Shown in pieces: positions 8,643 to 17,922 of a stretch of 64,000 nucleotides of DNA. A program made the translations under genes and the position numbers. Source of the stretch: Gammaproteobacteria bacterium UBA7376 (GTDB taxonomy: Bacteria; Pseudomonadota; Gammaproteobacteria; Pseudomonadales; Azotimanducaceae); assembly GCA_002470275.1 (NCBI GenBank), contig DKNY01000060.1, positions 63,664-127,663 on the forward strand. The letters run 5' to 3'. The notes beneath the pieces are model-generated. The model searched no databases, was not told where the DNA came from, and saw only the letters and a list, made by a program, of their open reading frames with translations. How positions within the stretch are numbered: the stretch's first letter is position 1; every line of letters starts with the position of its first letter.

Positions 8643-9875
8643 ATGCAGTCCCGATGGTTTCCTCTCGTGTTACTCGCTGCCGCCCTCGGCGGATGGATGA
8701 CGGCCGAACTGGCCGGGGACTGGATGTGGCTCGACCATCTCACCGAGTTAGTCCGAACCGCCTTCTTTGCGGCGCTCAAAATGATCGTCGCACCACTGAT
8801 TTTCTTTTCGCTCTTTGCCGGGGTAATGGAACTCCGCAATAGCAGCAGCATGGGCCGCCTGGGAGCAGTGACCCTGGCCTACTATCTGGTCACAACGGGT
8901 ATTGCCGTGTGCATCGGGCTCATCGTGGTGCTGTGGTTTCACCCCTGGACGTCGCTGCCACCGCTAGTGGATGATCCCAGCGTTCTCGGCGGTCTTACGC
9001 TGGCCGATGCACGCTTAATTGACCCCGGTGATGGGTCCACGCTGACCCTGGTCAGCAATCTGCTCCTGCGCATGCTGAGCAATCCCTTTCTTTCTCTGTC
9101 CCAGATGAACGTCCTGGGCATTCTGGTGGCGGCCATACTCTTCGGCCTGGCAGCGGCCCTCACGGTTTCCGAAGACTCGCCCTTGCCAAAACTCATGCGC
9201 GACCTGGCCCAGATTACCTATCGCGTCGCAGCCTGGGTGCTGCGTGCTCTGCCCCTAGGACTCTTTGCCATCGCCTACCAAATGGCCGACCAGATCAGCC
9301 TGGACACAGCCACCGCCCTGCTTCAGCTTGGAGCCGTAGTGCTTGGCGCTACCGCCTTCCATGGCCTGGTCGTCTTACCCCTGCTGGGCTGGCTAGCCTC
9401 GGGCATTCCTCCCTGGCGGCTCCTTTCAAAAATAGCGGCACCGCTCATCACCGCCTTGTCCACATCATCCAGCGCGGCCACGCTACCGCTGTCCATGCAG
9501 ACGGCTGAAGAAAAGCTGGGCGTAGATCGAGCGCGCTGTGCCTTTGTCCTTCCGTTGGGGGCCACCGCCAACATGGACGGCACCGCTTTGTTCGAGGGTA
9601 TCGCCGCCATCTTCCTCGCCTATATGTTTTCGGTTGACCTCAATACAACCAGCATCATCGCCATATTCTTAGTAGCGATGCTGTCTTCTGTTGGCGCGCC
9701 AGGCATCCCGTCGGGATCTATGGCCGGCATGCAGATGGTCATGCTCGCCGTCGGCATCCCCTTAGAGGCCATCGGCTTGCTGCTGCTCATTGAGAGGCCC
9801 CTAGATACCTTTCGGACCGCGGTCAACGTGGAGGGAGATCTTATCGCCACCCTAGTGGCCAAACGGTTCAGCTAA
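8643..9875 (+). CDS. Dicarboxylate/amino acid:cation symporter (DAACS family)
   Basis: 410 aa, about eight helices with re-entrant loops. Substrate and cation-site motifs are intact: STSSSAATLP and PLGATANMDGTALFEG, followed by SSVGAPGIPSGSMAG. These match GltP/DctA-type carriers, which import acidic amino acids or C4-dicarboxylates with Na+ or H+. Which substrate is used cannot be told by eye. The open frame extends 88 codons further upstream and overlaps apbE, but that part has no family similarity. ATG at 8643, leading into QSRWFPLVLLAAALGG, is the natural start. Confidence 0.88.
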   Translation: MQSRWFPLVLLAAALGGWMTAELAGDWMWLDHLTELVRTAFFAALKMIVAPLIFFSLFAGVMELRNSSSMGRLGAVTLAYYLVTTGIAVCIGLIVVLWFHPWTSLPPLVDDPSVLGGLTLADARLIDPGDGSTLTLVSNLLLRMLSNPFLSLSQMNVLGILVAAILFGLAAALTVSEDSPLPKLMRDLAQITYRVAAWVLRALPLGLFAIAYQMADQISLDTATALLQLGAVVLGATAFHGLVVLPLLGWLASGIPPWRLLSKIAAPLITALSTSSSAATLPLSMQTAEEKLGVDRARCAFVLPLGATANMDGTALFEGIAAIFLAYMFSVDLNTTSIIAIFLVAMLSSVGAPGIPSGSMAGMQMVMLAVGIPLEAIGLLLLIERPLDTFRTAVNVEGDLIATLVAKRFS

Positions 9876-9897
9876 GTCAAAAAGGAAGAATAAAGTC

Positions 9898-10509
9898 ATG
9901 GGCCCCACCTTACTGTTGCTTCGGCATGGCCAAATTCGTGCAAACCGGGAGGGTCGATGGCATGGCTCCACGGATAGCCCCTTAACCCTGCGTGGCCGAT
10001 GGCAGGCTTGGCTCACGGGACGCTTCCTCGCGGGTCGGTGCGAGCTGGCCAAAACCTACACCAGCCCGCTACAGCGCTGCCGACACACGGCCGCCCTAGC
10101 CGCCGGCGAGCCGGAACAGCATACGGTGGTGAGCAAGCTCGCAGAGATGTCCATTGGTGACTGGGAGGGTATTACTTTCGACACGCTCAGAGAGGACTAT
10201 CAGCTCATCGACCGACTCAATGATGATCTCACCTGGGCGCCGCCACAGGGAGAAAGTCTGCTCGGCGTAGCGGATCGCATGTCCGAGAGCTTGGAATGGA
10301 TTTCCAAGCAGCATGCGCCCGACGAGACGGTGCTGGTCGTCAGCCATGGTGCGGCTATGGCTCTTGCGCTTGCAAAGCTGCTGCACGATGACCCAGGGTC
10401 TTGGCAGTCATATCACTTCGATAACTGCAGCCTGACGAAAATTAGGTTGGGTGAACCCAATACCCTCATCGACTTCAATAATTCTTCACATCGACGGCCT
10501 TTCAGTTAG
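9898..10509 (+). CDS. Histidine phosphatase superfamily protein (phosphoglycerate mutase-like)
   Basis: 203 aa. The catalytic RHG motif is in LLLRHGQIRANREGRWHG near the N-terminus, the second histidine in VLVVSHGAAMALAL, and the proton-donor region is LAEMSIGDWEG. The family includes broad-specificity phosphatases, CobC and cofactor-dependent mutases. RHGQ replaces the more common RHGE/RHAE; the length suggests a phosphatase rather than a glycolytic mutase. It starts 22 bp after the symporter and is probably cotranscribed with it and the enoyl-CoA hydratase that follows. Confidence 0.8.
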   Translation: MGPTLLLLRHGQIRANREGRWHGSTDSPLTLRGRWQAWLTGRFLAGRCELAKTYTSPLQRCRHTAALAAGEPEQHTVVSKLAEMSIGDWEGITFDTLREDYQLIDRLNDDLTWAPPQGESLLGVADRMSESLEWISKQHAPDETVLVVSHGAAMALALAKLLHDDPGSWQSYHFDNCSLTKIRLGEPNTLIDFNNSSHRRPFS

Positions 10510-10547
10510 CATGGGTGCCGGATGACCCAGGAGCAAGGAGAGTAGTC

Positions 10548-11318
10548 ATGGGCGAATTTTCAATCGTTGAGAAAGCGGATCACGTCATGACCGTTCGCAT
10601 CAACCGTCCCGAAAGGCTCAATGCCTTACACCCCCCAGGCAATGCCGAGCTGGGCGAGGTCTTTGACGAATTTGCCAGGGATGACGACCTTTGGGTGGCC
10701 ATTATCACCGGTGAGGGCAGAGGCTTCAGTGCGGGCAACGACCTTCGCTACCAGGCTGAAGGTGGCGAGCGCGTACCCATGCCTAGAGGGTTCGGGGGGC
10801 TCACATCACGGTTCGATCTCACCAAGCCCGTCATTGCTGCGGTAAATGGCGTTGCCATGGGCGGCGGTTTTGAGATCGCTCTTGCCTGTGATCTGATCAT
10901 CGCCTCTGATCAAGCAAAATTTGCGCTGCCAGAGCCTAAGGTTGGACTGGCTGCCCTGGCAGGCGGCCTAAACCGGCTACCCCGCCAAATAGGGCCCAAG
11001 CGCGCGCTCGGCATGATCCTCACGGGCCGTCATGTAAGCCCTGAAGAGGGAGTGCAGCTTGGCTTTGTCAACGAAGTGGTGCCCCACGAAGAGCTGATGT
11101 CCGCGGCCATGAGCTGGGCGAAACAGATTTGCGAGTGCGCCCCGTTGTCTATCCGAGCAAGCAAGGATGTGGTTTACCAAAGCGTGGACTCTGCCTCTCT
11201 GCAGGATGCTATGGAGGCTAACTATGAGAGCGTGCAGGCCATGATCAAGAGCGAGGACTTCATCGAGGGACCCAAGGCCTTCTCCGAGAAACGTCCCCCA
11301 CGGTGGCAGGGCAAGTAA
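10548..11318 (+). CDS. Enoyl-CoA hydratase/isomerase family protein
   Basis: 256 aa crotonase fold. The oxyanion-hole segments are GRGFSAGNDLRYQ and AVNGVAMGGGFEIALACDLIIAS. The catalytic region reads FALPEPKVGLAALAGGLNRLP, where the first Glu position is replaced by Ala-Leu-Ala, resembling carnitinyl-CoA or feruloyl-type members rather than strict FadB hydratase. AAGGAG at 10535-10540, seven bases before ATG 10548, decides the start over the upstream ATG at 10515. It is followed 28 bp later by a rhodanese-domain gene. Confidence 0.85.
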   Translation: MGEFSIVEKADHVMTVRINRPERLNALHPPGNAELGEVFDEFARDDDLWVAIITGEGRGFSAGNDLRYQAEGGERVPMPRGFGGLTSRFDLTKPVIAAVNGVAMGGGFEIALACDLIIASDQAKFALPEPKVGLAALAGGLNRLPRQIGPKRALGMILTGRHVSPEEGVQLGFVNEVVPHEELMSAAMSWAKQICECAPLSIRASKDVVYQSVDSASLQDAMEANYESVQAMIKSEDFIEGPKAFSEKRPPRWQGK

Positions 11319-11346
11319 CGCTTTAGCCACGCGCTAAGGGAAGCGG

Positions 11347-11742
11347 ATGCTAAAAAAGACCTATAGAGCCCTGATCGACGAAGCGCTTGGCGAAATTCAA
11401 AGCCTAGATGTGGATCAAGCAGAGGCCTGCCTGGATGATGAGAACTATGTCTTCGTGGATTTACGGGATCCACGTGAACTGACGCGAGAAGGCAAGATTC
11501 CCGGGGCCTTTCATGCGCCTAGGGGTATGCTGGAATTTTGGGTTGACCCGACCTCTCCGTACCACAAAGATATTTTTTCCTCGGGCAAACAGCTTATCTT
11601 TTACTGCCAAAGCGGCTGGCGATCGGCGCTGGCCACCAAAACCGTTCAGGATATGGGCCTCGAGCGCGTGGCCCATATCGAAGACGGCTATCGCAGCTGG
11701 GTGGACAGCGGTGCGCCGACTGAGGAAGTACCCCAACGGTAA
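11347..11742 (+). CDS. Rhodanese-like domain protein
   Basis: 131 aa single rhodanese domain. The active-site loop CQSGWRSA contains the catalytic cysteine and follows the usual FVDLRDPRELTREGKIPGAFHAPRGMLEFW segment. Rhodaneses transfer sulfane sulfur or bind it. An N-terminal helix of about 25 residues precedes the domain, and there is no signal peptide. It may be co-expressed with the enoyl-CoA hydratase, but the link in function is unclear. Confidence 0.85.
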   Translation: MLKKTYRALIDEALGEIQSLDVDQAEACLDDENYVFVDLRDPRELTREGKIPGAFHAPRGMLEFWVDPTSPYHKDIFSSGKQLIFYCQSGWRSALATKTVQDMGLERVAHIEDGYRSWVDSGAPTEEVPQR

Positions 11743-11785
11743 CTTGAACTGAATCGGGTTAAAGCCCTAGCTGGAGAACGCTCAA

Positions 11786-12427
11786 ATGCCCGCAAACCCA
11801 ACTGCCCTCATGCCCATTATTCACATTCTCGCCTTTAGCGGAGGCTTCGTGATCATGTCCATGGAACTTTTGGGCGGCCGCATTTTGGCACCCTACTTTG
11901 GTAGCGGCATCTACGTCTGGGGCAGCATTATTTCGATCTTCATGCTCTCCCTCGCCATCGGCTATCTGTTAGGCGGACGGCTTTCCGTTAGAGCGCCCTC
12001 ACTGCAGCGTTTTGCCAGTATATTCATTGTGGGTGCGCTGCTGATGTACCCGCTAGTGCTGTTTGCCGATCCGGTCATGAACGCGATTTTTCTGCGAGTG
12101 GAAGACCCGCGTTACGGATCCCTTCTTGCATCCGCCTTTCTCTTCATCCTACCCACCGTTGTCCTGGGTATGATCTCCCCCTATTCGGTAAGGCTGCTAG
12201 TGGAGTGTGTTGAGGAGAGCGGCAAAGTTGCCGGGGCGCTGTATTTCACCTCAACCCTGGGGAGCGCCCTTGGCACGCTAATGACCTCGTTTTATTTTGT
12301 TCTCTGGTTTGAGGTCAATACCACCCTGACCCTTCTCACCGGCACGCTGATCACTGTCTCCGTCCTTGCCATGCTTTACGCTCGCTTCCTTAACTGGTCT
12401 CAAGACCAGGGTGAGCCTGCGAATTAG
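11786..12427 (+). CDS. Membrane protein matching the N-terminal half of fused MFS/spermidine-synthase proteins
   Basis: 213 aa, about six membrane helices. The sequence SMELLGGRILAPYFGSGIYVWGS and later LPTVVLGMISPYSVRLL, GKVAGALYFTSTLGSALGTL are the hallmark of the membrane half of large spermidine-synthase-like membrane proteins. The soluble methyltransferase-fold half is encoded by the next gene, 28 bp downstream. The two genes therefore look like a split version of a protein that is commonly fused. No substrate can be assigned. Confidence 0.75.
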   Translation: MPANPTALMPIIHILAFSGGFVIMSMELLGGRILAPYFGSGIYVWGSIISIFMLSLAIGYLLGGRLSVRAPSLQRFASIFIVGALLMYPLVLFADPVMNAIFLRVEDPRYGSLLASAFLFILPTVVLGMISPYSVRLLVECVEESGKVAGALYFTSTLGSALGTLMTSFYFVLWFEVNTTLTLLTGTLITVSVLAMLYARFLNWSQDQGEPAN

Positions 12428-12455
12428 CCATCCAGAACGACCTTGGGAACCCCAC

Positions 12456-13385
12456 ATGACACAGCGCATTCTCCTCATCACCCTGATCACGGCGATGTCC
12501 TGGTCAGCACCCGTGGCGGCAAAGTTGCTGCATCAAGAGCGCTCTCTGTACGCGAATATTGTGGTCGATCAGCAAGGCGACCTGCGCTGCTTAAAATTTA
12601 CCCATAAGCGCAGAAACAGCAACCAGAGCTGCCTCGATGTCTCTGATCCAGATCGCTTGGTCTTCGCCTACGCAAAGATGACCCTGATGAGCATGCTGCT
12701 GGCTCCATCGCCGGAACGTGTTCTTATCATTGGTCTGGGAGGCGGCACCTTGCCCATGGCGCTGCGTGCCATGGACCCCGGGGTAATAATCGACACCATT
12801 GAAATCGATCCTGCCGTGGTGAGGGTCGCTGCGACCTATTTTGGCTTTCAGCCGGATGATGGCAGTCGCGTGATTGAACAAGACGCAAGAGTTTTTGGTA
12901 AGCGCGCAAAGCTCCGGGGCAGTGAGTACGACCTCATCATTTTGGACGCGTTCAACGGGGACTACATTCCAGAACACCTAATGACTGCGGAGTTCCTGCA
13001 GGAGATGCGCGCCCTCCTCGCCCCAGACGGCATGCTGATCGCCAATACCTTCGCCACCAGCGCCCTATATCATCATGAGTCCGCCACCTACGCAGAGGTC
13101 TTCGGCGACTTTCTAAATTTTCGTGCGCGGGAGACCGGCAACAGAATCGTCATTATCCCCCAGGCCGACCGGCCAGCCTCTGAGAGAGAGTCCGTGGATT
13201 TCGATATCGTGGAAGTCAGGGCAGAAGCCCAGCGAAAACACCTGGAGCGCTTTAACATCCCCGTTGATCGATTCCTCCGAATGTTGTCCCAATTACCCGG
13301 CAGAAAGCCAGATTGGGATGCCGATAAGCGGCCGCTGACGGATCAATACGCCCCGGCCAACTTGCTCAGGGGCAAGGAAGACTAG
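12456..13385 (+). CDS. Spermidine-synthase-like protein with predicted signal peptide
   Basis: 309 aa. The Rossmann core shows VLIIGLGGGTLPMALR and IDTIEIDPAVVRVAATYFGF, then DARVFG and YDLIILDAFNGDYIPEHLMT, all typical of spermidine synthase/PABS domains. The N-terminus RILLITLITAMSWSAPVAA reads as a cleavable signal peptide or membrane anchor, odd for a SAM-type fold. The ATG at 12456 was chosen because the upstream extension overlaps the preceding gene and has no similarity. The aminopropyl-transfer residues cannot be judged by eye, so real spermidine synthesis is doubtful; the protein probably acts with the membrane protein encoded just before it. Confidence 0.72.
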   Translation: MTQRILLITLITAMSWSAPVAAKLLHQERSLYANIVVDQQGDLRCLKFTHKRRNSNQSCLDVSDPDRLVFAYAKMTLMSMLLAPSPERVLIIGLGGGTLPMALRAMDPGVIIDTIEIDPAVVRVAATYFGFQPDDGSRVIEQDARVFGKRAKLRGSEYDLIILDAFNGDYIPEHLMTAEFLQEMRALLAPDGMLIANTFATSALYHHESATYAEVFGDFLNFRARETGNRIVIIPQADRPASERESVDFDIVEVRAEAQRKHLERFNIPVDRFLRMLSQLPGRKPDWDADKRPLTDQYAPANLLRGKED

Positions 13386-14905
13386 GCTCCACTCCAATAT
13401 TCATCCTTCAGCAAACGCTTGTATAGCTTCCCGGTCGGGTGACGGGGCAGCTCCGCGCGAAAGTCGATACTTCTAGGGCACTTGATATGGGAGAGCTGGG
13501 CTCGGCAAAAGTCCAGTAGCTCGACCTCGAGCTGGGGACTTGCGTCCTCAGCATGCCTGAGTTGAACAACCCCTTTCACCTCTTCCCCGAAGTCAGCGTT
13601 CGGCACCCCAAAGACCGCCACATCCATGACCTTGTCGTGGGTGATCAGGACGTTTTCGGCCTCTTGAGGATAAATATTGACGCCCCCAGAAATGATCATG
13701 AAATGCTTGCGGTCGGTCAGGTAGAGGTAGCCATCTTCGTCGACGTAACCCACATCCCCCAAGGTGGTCCACCCCTTAGGATGCCTCGATCCTGCGGTTT
13801 TTTCGGAATCACCGTGATATTCGAAAGCACCGCCGCCGCCCAGATAGATGGTGCCAGACTCGCCAACGGGCACTTCCTCACCCTGCTCATCGCAAATGTG
13901 CACCTCACAGGTGAGGGGCTTGCCTACGGACCCTCGATGAGACAGCCACTCCTCTGAGTTCAGCTGAACAAAGCCGTTGTTTTCAGTCCCCGCATAATAT
14001 TCGTAAATGATCTTGCCCCACCACTCGATCATTTGCTCCTTGATAGGGATAGGACAGGGTGCCGCAGCGTGAATGGCGCAGCGCAGGCTCGAAAGGTCGT
14101 ACCGCAACCGTTCCGCTTCTGGCAGCTTCAACATGCGGACAAACATGGTGGGCACCCATTGGCTGTGGGTTGCTCGATACTGCTCAATACAGGCCAGCGC
14201 AAACTCGGGCGAGAAATGCTGCATCACGACAACGGTTACGCCGTTTCGTAAGCAGCCCATACAAAAAGCCAGGGGCGCTGCGTGATATAGGGGCGCGGGA
14301 GAAAGGTAAATGGAATCCTCATCTGCTCCGTAAAGAATTCGCAGCAGGTTGATATCCTCCGCCTCACCATACCCCGCTTCAGGGAGCGGTCTCTTTACCC
14401 CCTTTGGATACCCGGTGGTGCCCGAGGAGTAGAGCATGGCAGCGCCCTCGCACTGATCCGCAATGGGTGCCTGGGGCATGTTGGCCAACGCGCCTTCCCA
14501 GGATTCAAAACCGCCGATCTCGCCGTCGACCATGTATCGATGAATCACGCCGGGCATGCTGTCCAGCAATGGCTCTACCACCTGACGGCGTTCTATTGAG
14601 GTAACGAAAACCTTCGCCTGGCAATTGTTGACAATGTACTCAACCTCCTGCTGCTGCAGACGCCAACTGATGGCGGTGTAGTAGAGTCCCGACCGCTGGG
14701 CAGCCCAGCAAAGCGGGAAAAAGGCTGCGTGATTTTCCAGCAGCAGCGCAATGTGATCACCGCGCCTGAGTCCAAGGGTTCGAAAAAGCTGCGCGCCCTG
14801 ATTGGCCTGAGCTTCAAGCTCCGCATAACTCACCCGTTGATCCGTCTCGGCGATGATGTAAGCCACCTTGTCCGGGTCTGCTGCCGCGATATCTCCTGGT
14901 GTCAT
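13382..14905 (-). CDS. AMP-dependent acyl-CoA ligase
   Basis: 507 aa ANL-superfamily adenylate-forming enzyme. P-loop MLYSSGTTGYPKGVKR at about 156-171, the A5 motif YEYYAGTEN, A7 GWTTLGDVGYVDEDGY, A8 DRKHFMIISGGVNIYPQE and C-terminal HPTGKLYKRLL with the catalytic lysine are all present. The KGVKR variant and YAGTE are common in medium/long-chain or steroid-side-chain acyl-CoA ligases, but substrate is not assignable. It ends overlapping the convergent spermidine-synthase-like gene by 4 bp. Confidence 0.87.
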   Translation of the reverse strand: MTPGDIAAADPDKVAYIIAETDQRVSYAELEAQANQGAQLFRTLGLRRGDHIALLLENHAAFFPLCWAAQRSGLYYTAISWRLQQQEVEYIVNNCQAKVFVTSIERRQVVEPLLDSMPGVIHRYMVDGEIGGFESWEGALANMPQAPIADQCEGAAMLYSSGTTGYPKGVKRPLPEAGYGEAEDINLLRILYGADEDSIYLSPAPLYHAAPLAFCMGCLRNGVTVVVMQHFSPEFALACIEQYRATHSQWVPTMFVRMLKLPEAERLRYDLSSLRCAIHAAAPCPIPIKEQMIEWWGKIIYEYYAGTENNGFVQLNSEEWLSHRGSVGKPLTCEVHICDEQGEEVPVGESGTIYLGGGGAFEYHGDSEKTAGSRHPKGWTTLGDVGYVDEDGYLYLTDRKHFMIISGGVNIYPQEAENVLITHDKVMDVAVFGVPNADFGEEVKGVVQLRHAEDASPQLEVELLDFCRAQLSHIKCPRSIDFRAELPRHPTGKLYKRLLKDEYWSGA

Positions 14906-14965
14906 ACCTTCCCCTCCGTTGGTTCCCGGATCGGGCGACTCCCCACGCGTCGCCCGGTCAGGCTA

Positions 14966-15385
14966 TCAACTGGCCTCAGATTTTTCGCTATGCAGGTTGA
15001 GCGATACTGAGTTCATACAAAAACGCAGCCCCGTGGGCGCAGGCCCATCTGGAAATACATGGCCCAGGTGCGCATCACAGCGCGCGCAAAGCACTTCGAT
15101 TCGGCGCATACCCAAGCTGTTGTCCTCTCGCGTTGTAATCACATCAGACTTCAGCGGGGCATAAAAACTCGGCCAGCCGCACCCCGCATCAAACTTCGTG
15201 AGCGAATCGAACAGAGGTTGATCACAGCACTTGCAGTGATACCGACCTACGCGCTCCTCATTCCAATACACCCCCGTGAAGGGACGCTCGGTGCCCGCCA
15301 TGCGGGTCACTTCGTATTCCTCAGGTGTGAGCTGGGCACGCCATTCTGTCTCAGACTTAACTACCTTGGATGAATGATCGGTCAC
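14966..15385 (-). CDS. msrB: Peptide-methionine (R)-S-oxide reductase
   Basis: 139 aa MsrB, which reduces the R form of methionine sulfoxide in proteins. Four zinc cysteines, C51/C54 (CKCC) and C100/C103 (CARC), and the catalytic C123 in RFCMNS are present, with GCGWPSF and [14 protein letters not shown]. It is divergent from alaA and upstream of the acyl-CoA ligase on the same strand. The family is cytosolic; no signal peptide is seen. Confidence 0.95.
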   Translation of the reverse strand: MTDHSSKVVKSETEWRAQLTPEEYEVTRMAGTERPFTGVYWNEERVGRYHCKCCDQPLFDSLTKFDAGCGWPSFYAPLKSDVITTREDNSLGMRRIEVLCARCDAHLGHVFPDGPAPTGLRFCMNSVSLNLHSEKSEAS

Positions 15386-15491
15386 GCTGCCTTCCTAATG
15401 TAAAATTCTCTTGATGCTAAGCGAAAGACTACGCCTTAGACTACCCCTAGAATACGTCCCGCAGCGCAGGCAGAAAAATAGGAACCTTAGA

Positions 15492-16751
15492 ATGGAAGGG
15501 TCGGTGCAAAACACGAAGCAGCAGTCTCCGCCCAGGCGGGAGATCAGCAAGTCCCTAAAACTTGCCGACGTTTGTTACGACATTCGTGGGCCGGTACTCG
15601 TCGCTGCCAATCGCTTGGAAGCCGAGGGCAACAATATTATCAAGCTGAATATCGGCAACCCAGCGCCCTGGGGCTTTAGTGCACCCGAGGAGATTCTCAG
15701 GGACGTCGTCAGAAACATCCCGCAAAGCCAGGGTTATTGTGACTCTCAAGGCCTATTCGCTGCGCGTAAAGCCGTGATGCAATATTGTCAGCAGGTCGCG
15801 ATCCCCGATGTGGATGTGGAACACGTCTACATCGGAAACGGCGTTTCTGAGCTTGTGGTCATGTCCATGCAGGCGCTGGTAAACGATGGCGATGAGATCT
15901 TAATCCCAGCCCCTGACTTCCCGCTGTGGACGGCGGCGGTCAACCTCTGCGGCGGCAAGCCCGTTCATTACCTCTGTGATGAGGAAGACGACTGGCAGCC
16001 GAACCTGCAAGATTTGAGAAGTAAAATCACCCCCAATACAAAGGGATTGGTGATCATCAACCCAAACAATCCCACCGGGGCGGTGTATAGGCCACCTATG
16101 CTGGAGGCCCTCATCGAAATCGCCAGGGAATTCGATCTGGTGGTCTTCGCCGATGAAATTTACGACAAGATTTTGTTTGATGAGGCCTCCTATACACCGC
16201 TGGCCTCCTTAGCCGACGACCTGCTGGTGCTGACCTTCAGCGGCCTCTCCAAATCCTATCGAGTGGCAGGTTTCAGGACGGGTTGGCTGATTGTTAGCGG
16301 CGCTCGAGATCGCGCCCAGGACTATATTGAGGGCCTGAATATTCTTGCCTCAATGCGGCTGTGCGCCAACGTGCCCAGCCAGCATGCCATTCAAACGGCC
16401 CTGGGCGGACACCAGAGTATTTATGATCTGACCCGTCCCGGAGGCAGGCTCTTTGAGCAAAGAAATGTGGCTTGGCAGCGCCTGAACGAAATCGACGGCA
16501 TCTCCTGCGTCAAGCCCAAGGGGGCGCTCTACCTTTTTCCAAAAATCGATGTCGATAAATTTGCAGTAGCTGACGACGAACGCTTCGTGCTGGATTTTTT
16601 GCTGGCGGAAAAGGTCCTGATGGTACACGGGTCCGGATTCAACTGGCCCGGACCCGATCACTTTCGGCTGGTGTTTCTGCCCCATGTGGAGCAAATCCAC
16701 GAAGCGATGGATCGGCTTGAGCGGTTTCTAGCCAGCTATCGTCAAGGCTGA
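15492..16751 (+). CDS. alaA: Alanine aminotransferase AlaA (class I/II, PLP)
   Basis: 419 aa. It closely follows E. coli AlaA: SLKLADVCYDIRGPVL, IIKLNIGNPAPWGF, QGYCDSQGLFAARKAVMQY, and the PLP lysine in FSGLSKSYRVAGFRTGW. AlaA makes alanine from pyruvate and glutamate. The frame extends 27 codons upstream to 15411 without similarity; ATG 15492 gives a length close to the usual 405. The first 15 residues are polar and poorly conserved. It ends 1 bp before the convergent NAD-kinase-like gene. Confidence 0.9.
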   Translation: MEGSVQNTKQQSPPRREISKSLKLADVCYDIRGPVLVAANRLEAEGNNIIKLNIGNPAPWGFSAPEEILRDVVRNIPQSQGYCDSQGLFAARKAVMQYCQQVAIPDVDVEHVYIGNGVSELVVMSMQALVNDGDEILIPAPDFPLWTAAVNLCGGKPVHYLCDEEDDWQPNLQDLRSKITPNTKGLVIINPNNPTGAVYRPPMLEALIEIAREFDLVVFADEIYDKILFDEASYTPLASLADDLLVLTFSGLSKSYRVAGFRTGWLIVSGARDRAQDYIEGLNILASMRLCANVPSQHAIQTALGGHQSIYDLTRPGGRLFEQRNVAWQRLNEIDGISCVKPKGALYLFPKIDVDKFAVADDERFVLDFLLAEKVLMVHGSGFNWPGPDHFRLVFLPHVEQIHEAMDRLERFLASYRQG

Positions 16752-16752
16752 G

Positions 16753-17922
16753 TCAGCCCCCGCAGTCCACGCGGTAGAGCAAACTCTGTTCGAAGCCGGT
16801 CAGTATCGGCATCAGTCCGCTCAGCGCATCGTCCAGCTCGCGATCCCCCGTGTCGAGCAACAGCGGCCGCTGCTCAAGGCTACTCAGCTTGGTGCGGGAC
16901 CCAACGACAATGACGTCCTCAGGCCACGCAATGCGCTTTAAAAATGCCTCGCAAAGCTGCTGATTCCCTCTGCCCAGAAGAAAACCCTGATGCCGAGTAA
17001 AACTCAGTATCAGCTTAACGGGGTAGCCCTCCGCAATGTGCACAAGTTCCTGTGCCGTCAGGTTTGTGCGGGCCTCACCGCCCGGCAGCAGGGCATCGCA
17101 CCCTAGGAGGGAGCCACTGAGGCCGAAGGCCTCCTTTATGGCCAAACAGGTACTGCCCGGGGCGAAGACCAGCGCCTGATCCGCACGCTCGGGCAACTGT
17201 TGGTTGAGGTGCGCGATGATCTCTTCTACCACCAGACCCTCGTCCTCCTTACCCCCCACTTTCATCTGCTGAACAAAGCCTGATGCTTGAGGCACCCACA
17301 TTTCACCGTAGGTTTTCGTCGTCACGCCAGGCTGCTGAGCCCGCCCCGTCCCAAGAGAGGGTTCGGCTGTAGGCAGGTAGTCCCTGACCTCCCTCAGCTC
17401 TCGCCCAACCAACCCTCCAGAAACCAGGCCCAGAACGACCTCGGCAGCGGATGAAGGACTGATAGCGAATACGCCGCTATGCATCTTGACGCCGCTGGGC
17501 AAGCCCAAGACCAGGCAGTCATCGGGAATCCCTTGCAGCACATCTCTAGCGGTACCGTCCCCACCAACAAAGACCAGCAGATCAACTTTACCGGCCAGGG
17601 CGCGCGCGGCATCGGTCGTATCCTGACCGCTACTGGTCGTCGTTGCCGAGCCCAAAACCTGAGAATCCTGCAAATCCTGACCCAGATGGTCTGCGCCCAT
17701 GCTGCCGCCCCAGGTCAACCAGTTCAGGCCATCAAAGTTTGGGCCCAGCTCTGCTTTCAAAAACCCCAAAAACGCAGCGCATCGTTCTGGACTGCGAGGG
17801 ATGCTCGCCCGGGCCCTAGCCTCCCGTTGGATTCCTTCACCGTCACTGCCCATGAGGCCTACGGCACCGCCAATACCGGCAATCGGATTCACGATCAGAC
17901 CAAGGCGTAACCCGCGAGTCAT
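16753..17922 (-). CDS. NAD kinase-like (AcoX/ATP-NAD kinase) family protein
   Basis: 389 aa. The nucleotide-binding motif FVGGDGTARDVLQG and the N-terminal LIVNPIAGIGGAVGLMGSDG are those of the ATP-NAD kinase family that also includes AcoX. It is longer than housekeeping NadK and has the family's typical VKMHSGVFAISPSSAAEV and C-terminal extension. The enzymatic activity has not been settled for many members. It is the last gene in an operon tusA-epmC-oxidase-this gene and overlaps the preceding stop by 4 bp. Confidence 0.8.
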   Translation of the reverse strand: MTRGLRLGLIVNPIAGIGGAVGLMGSDGEGIQREARARASIPRSPERCAAFLGFLKAELGPNFDGLNWLTWGGSMGADHLGQDLQDSQVLGSATTTSSGQDTTDAARALAGKVDLLVFVGGDGTARDVLQGIPDDCLVLGLPSGVKMHSGVFAISPSSAAEVVLGLVSGGLVGRELREVRDYLPTAEPSLGTGRAQQPGVTTKTYGEMWVPQASGFVQQMKVGGKEDEGLVVEEIIAHLNQQLPERADQALVFAPGSTCLAIKEAFGLSGSLLGCDALLPGGEARTNLTAQELVHIAEGYPVKLILSFTRHQGFLLGRGNQQLCEAFLKRIAWPEDVIVVGSRTKLSSLEQRPLLLDTGDRELDDALSGLMPILTGFEQSLLYRVDCGG

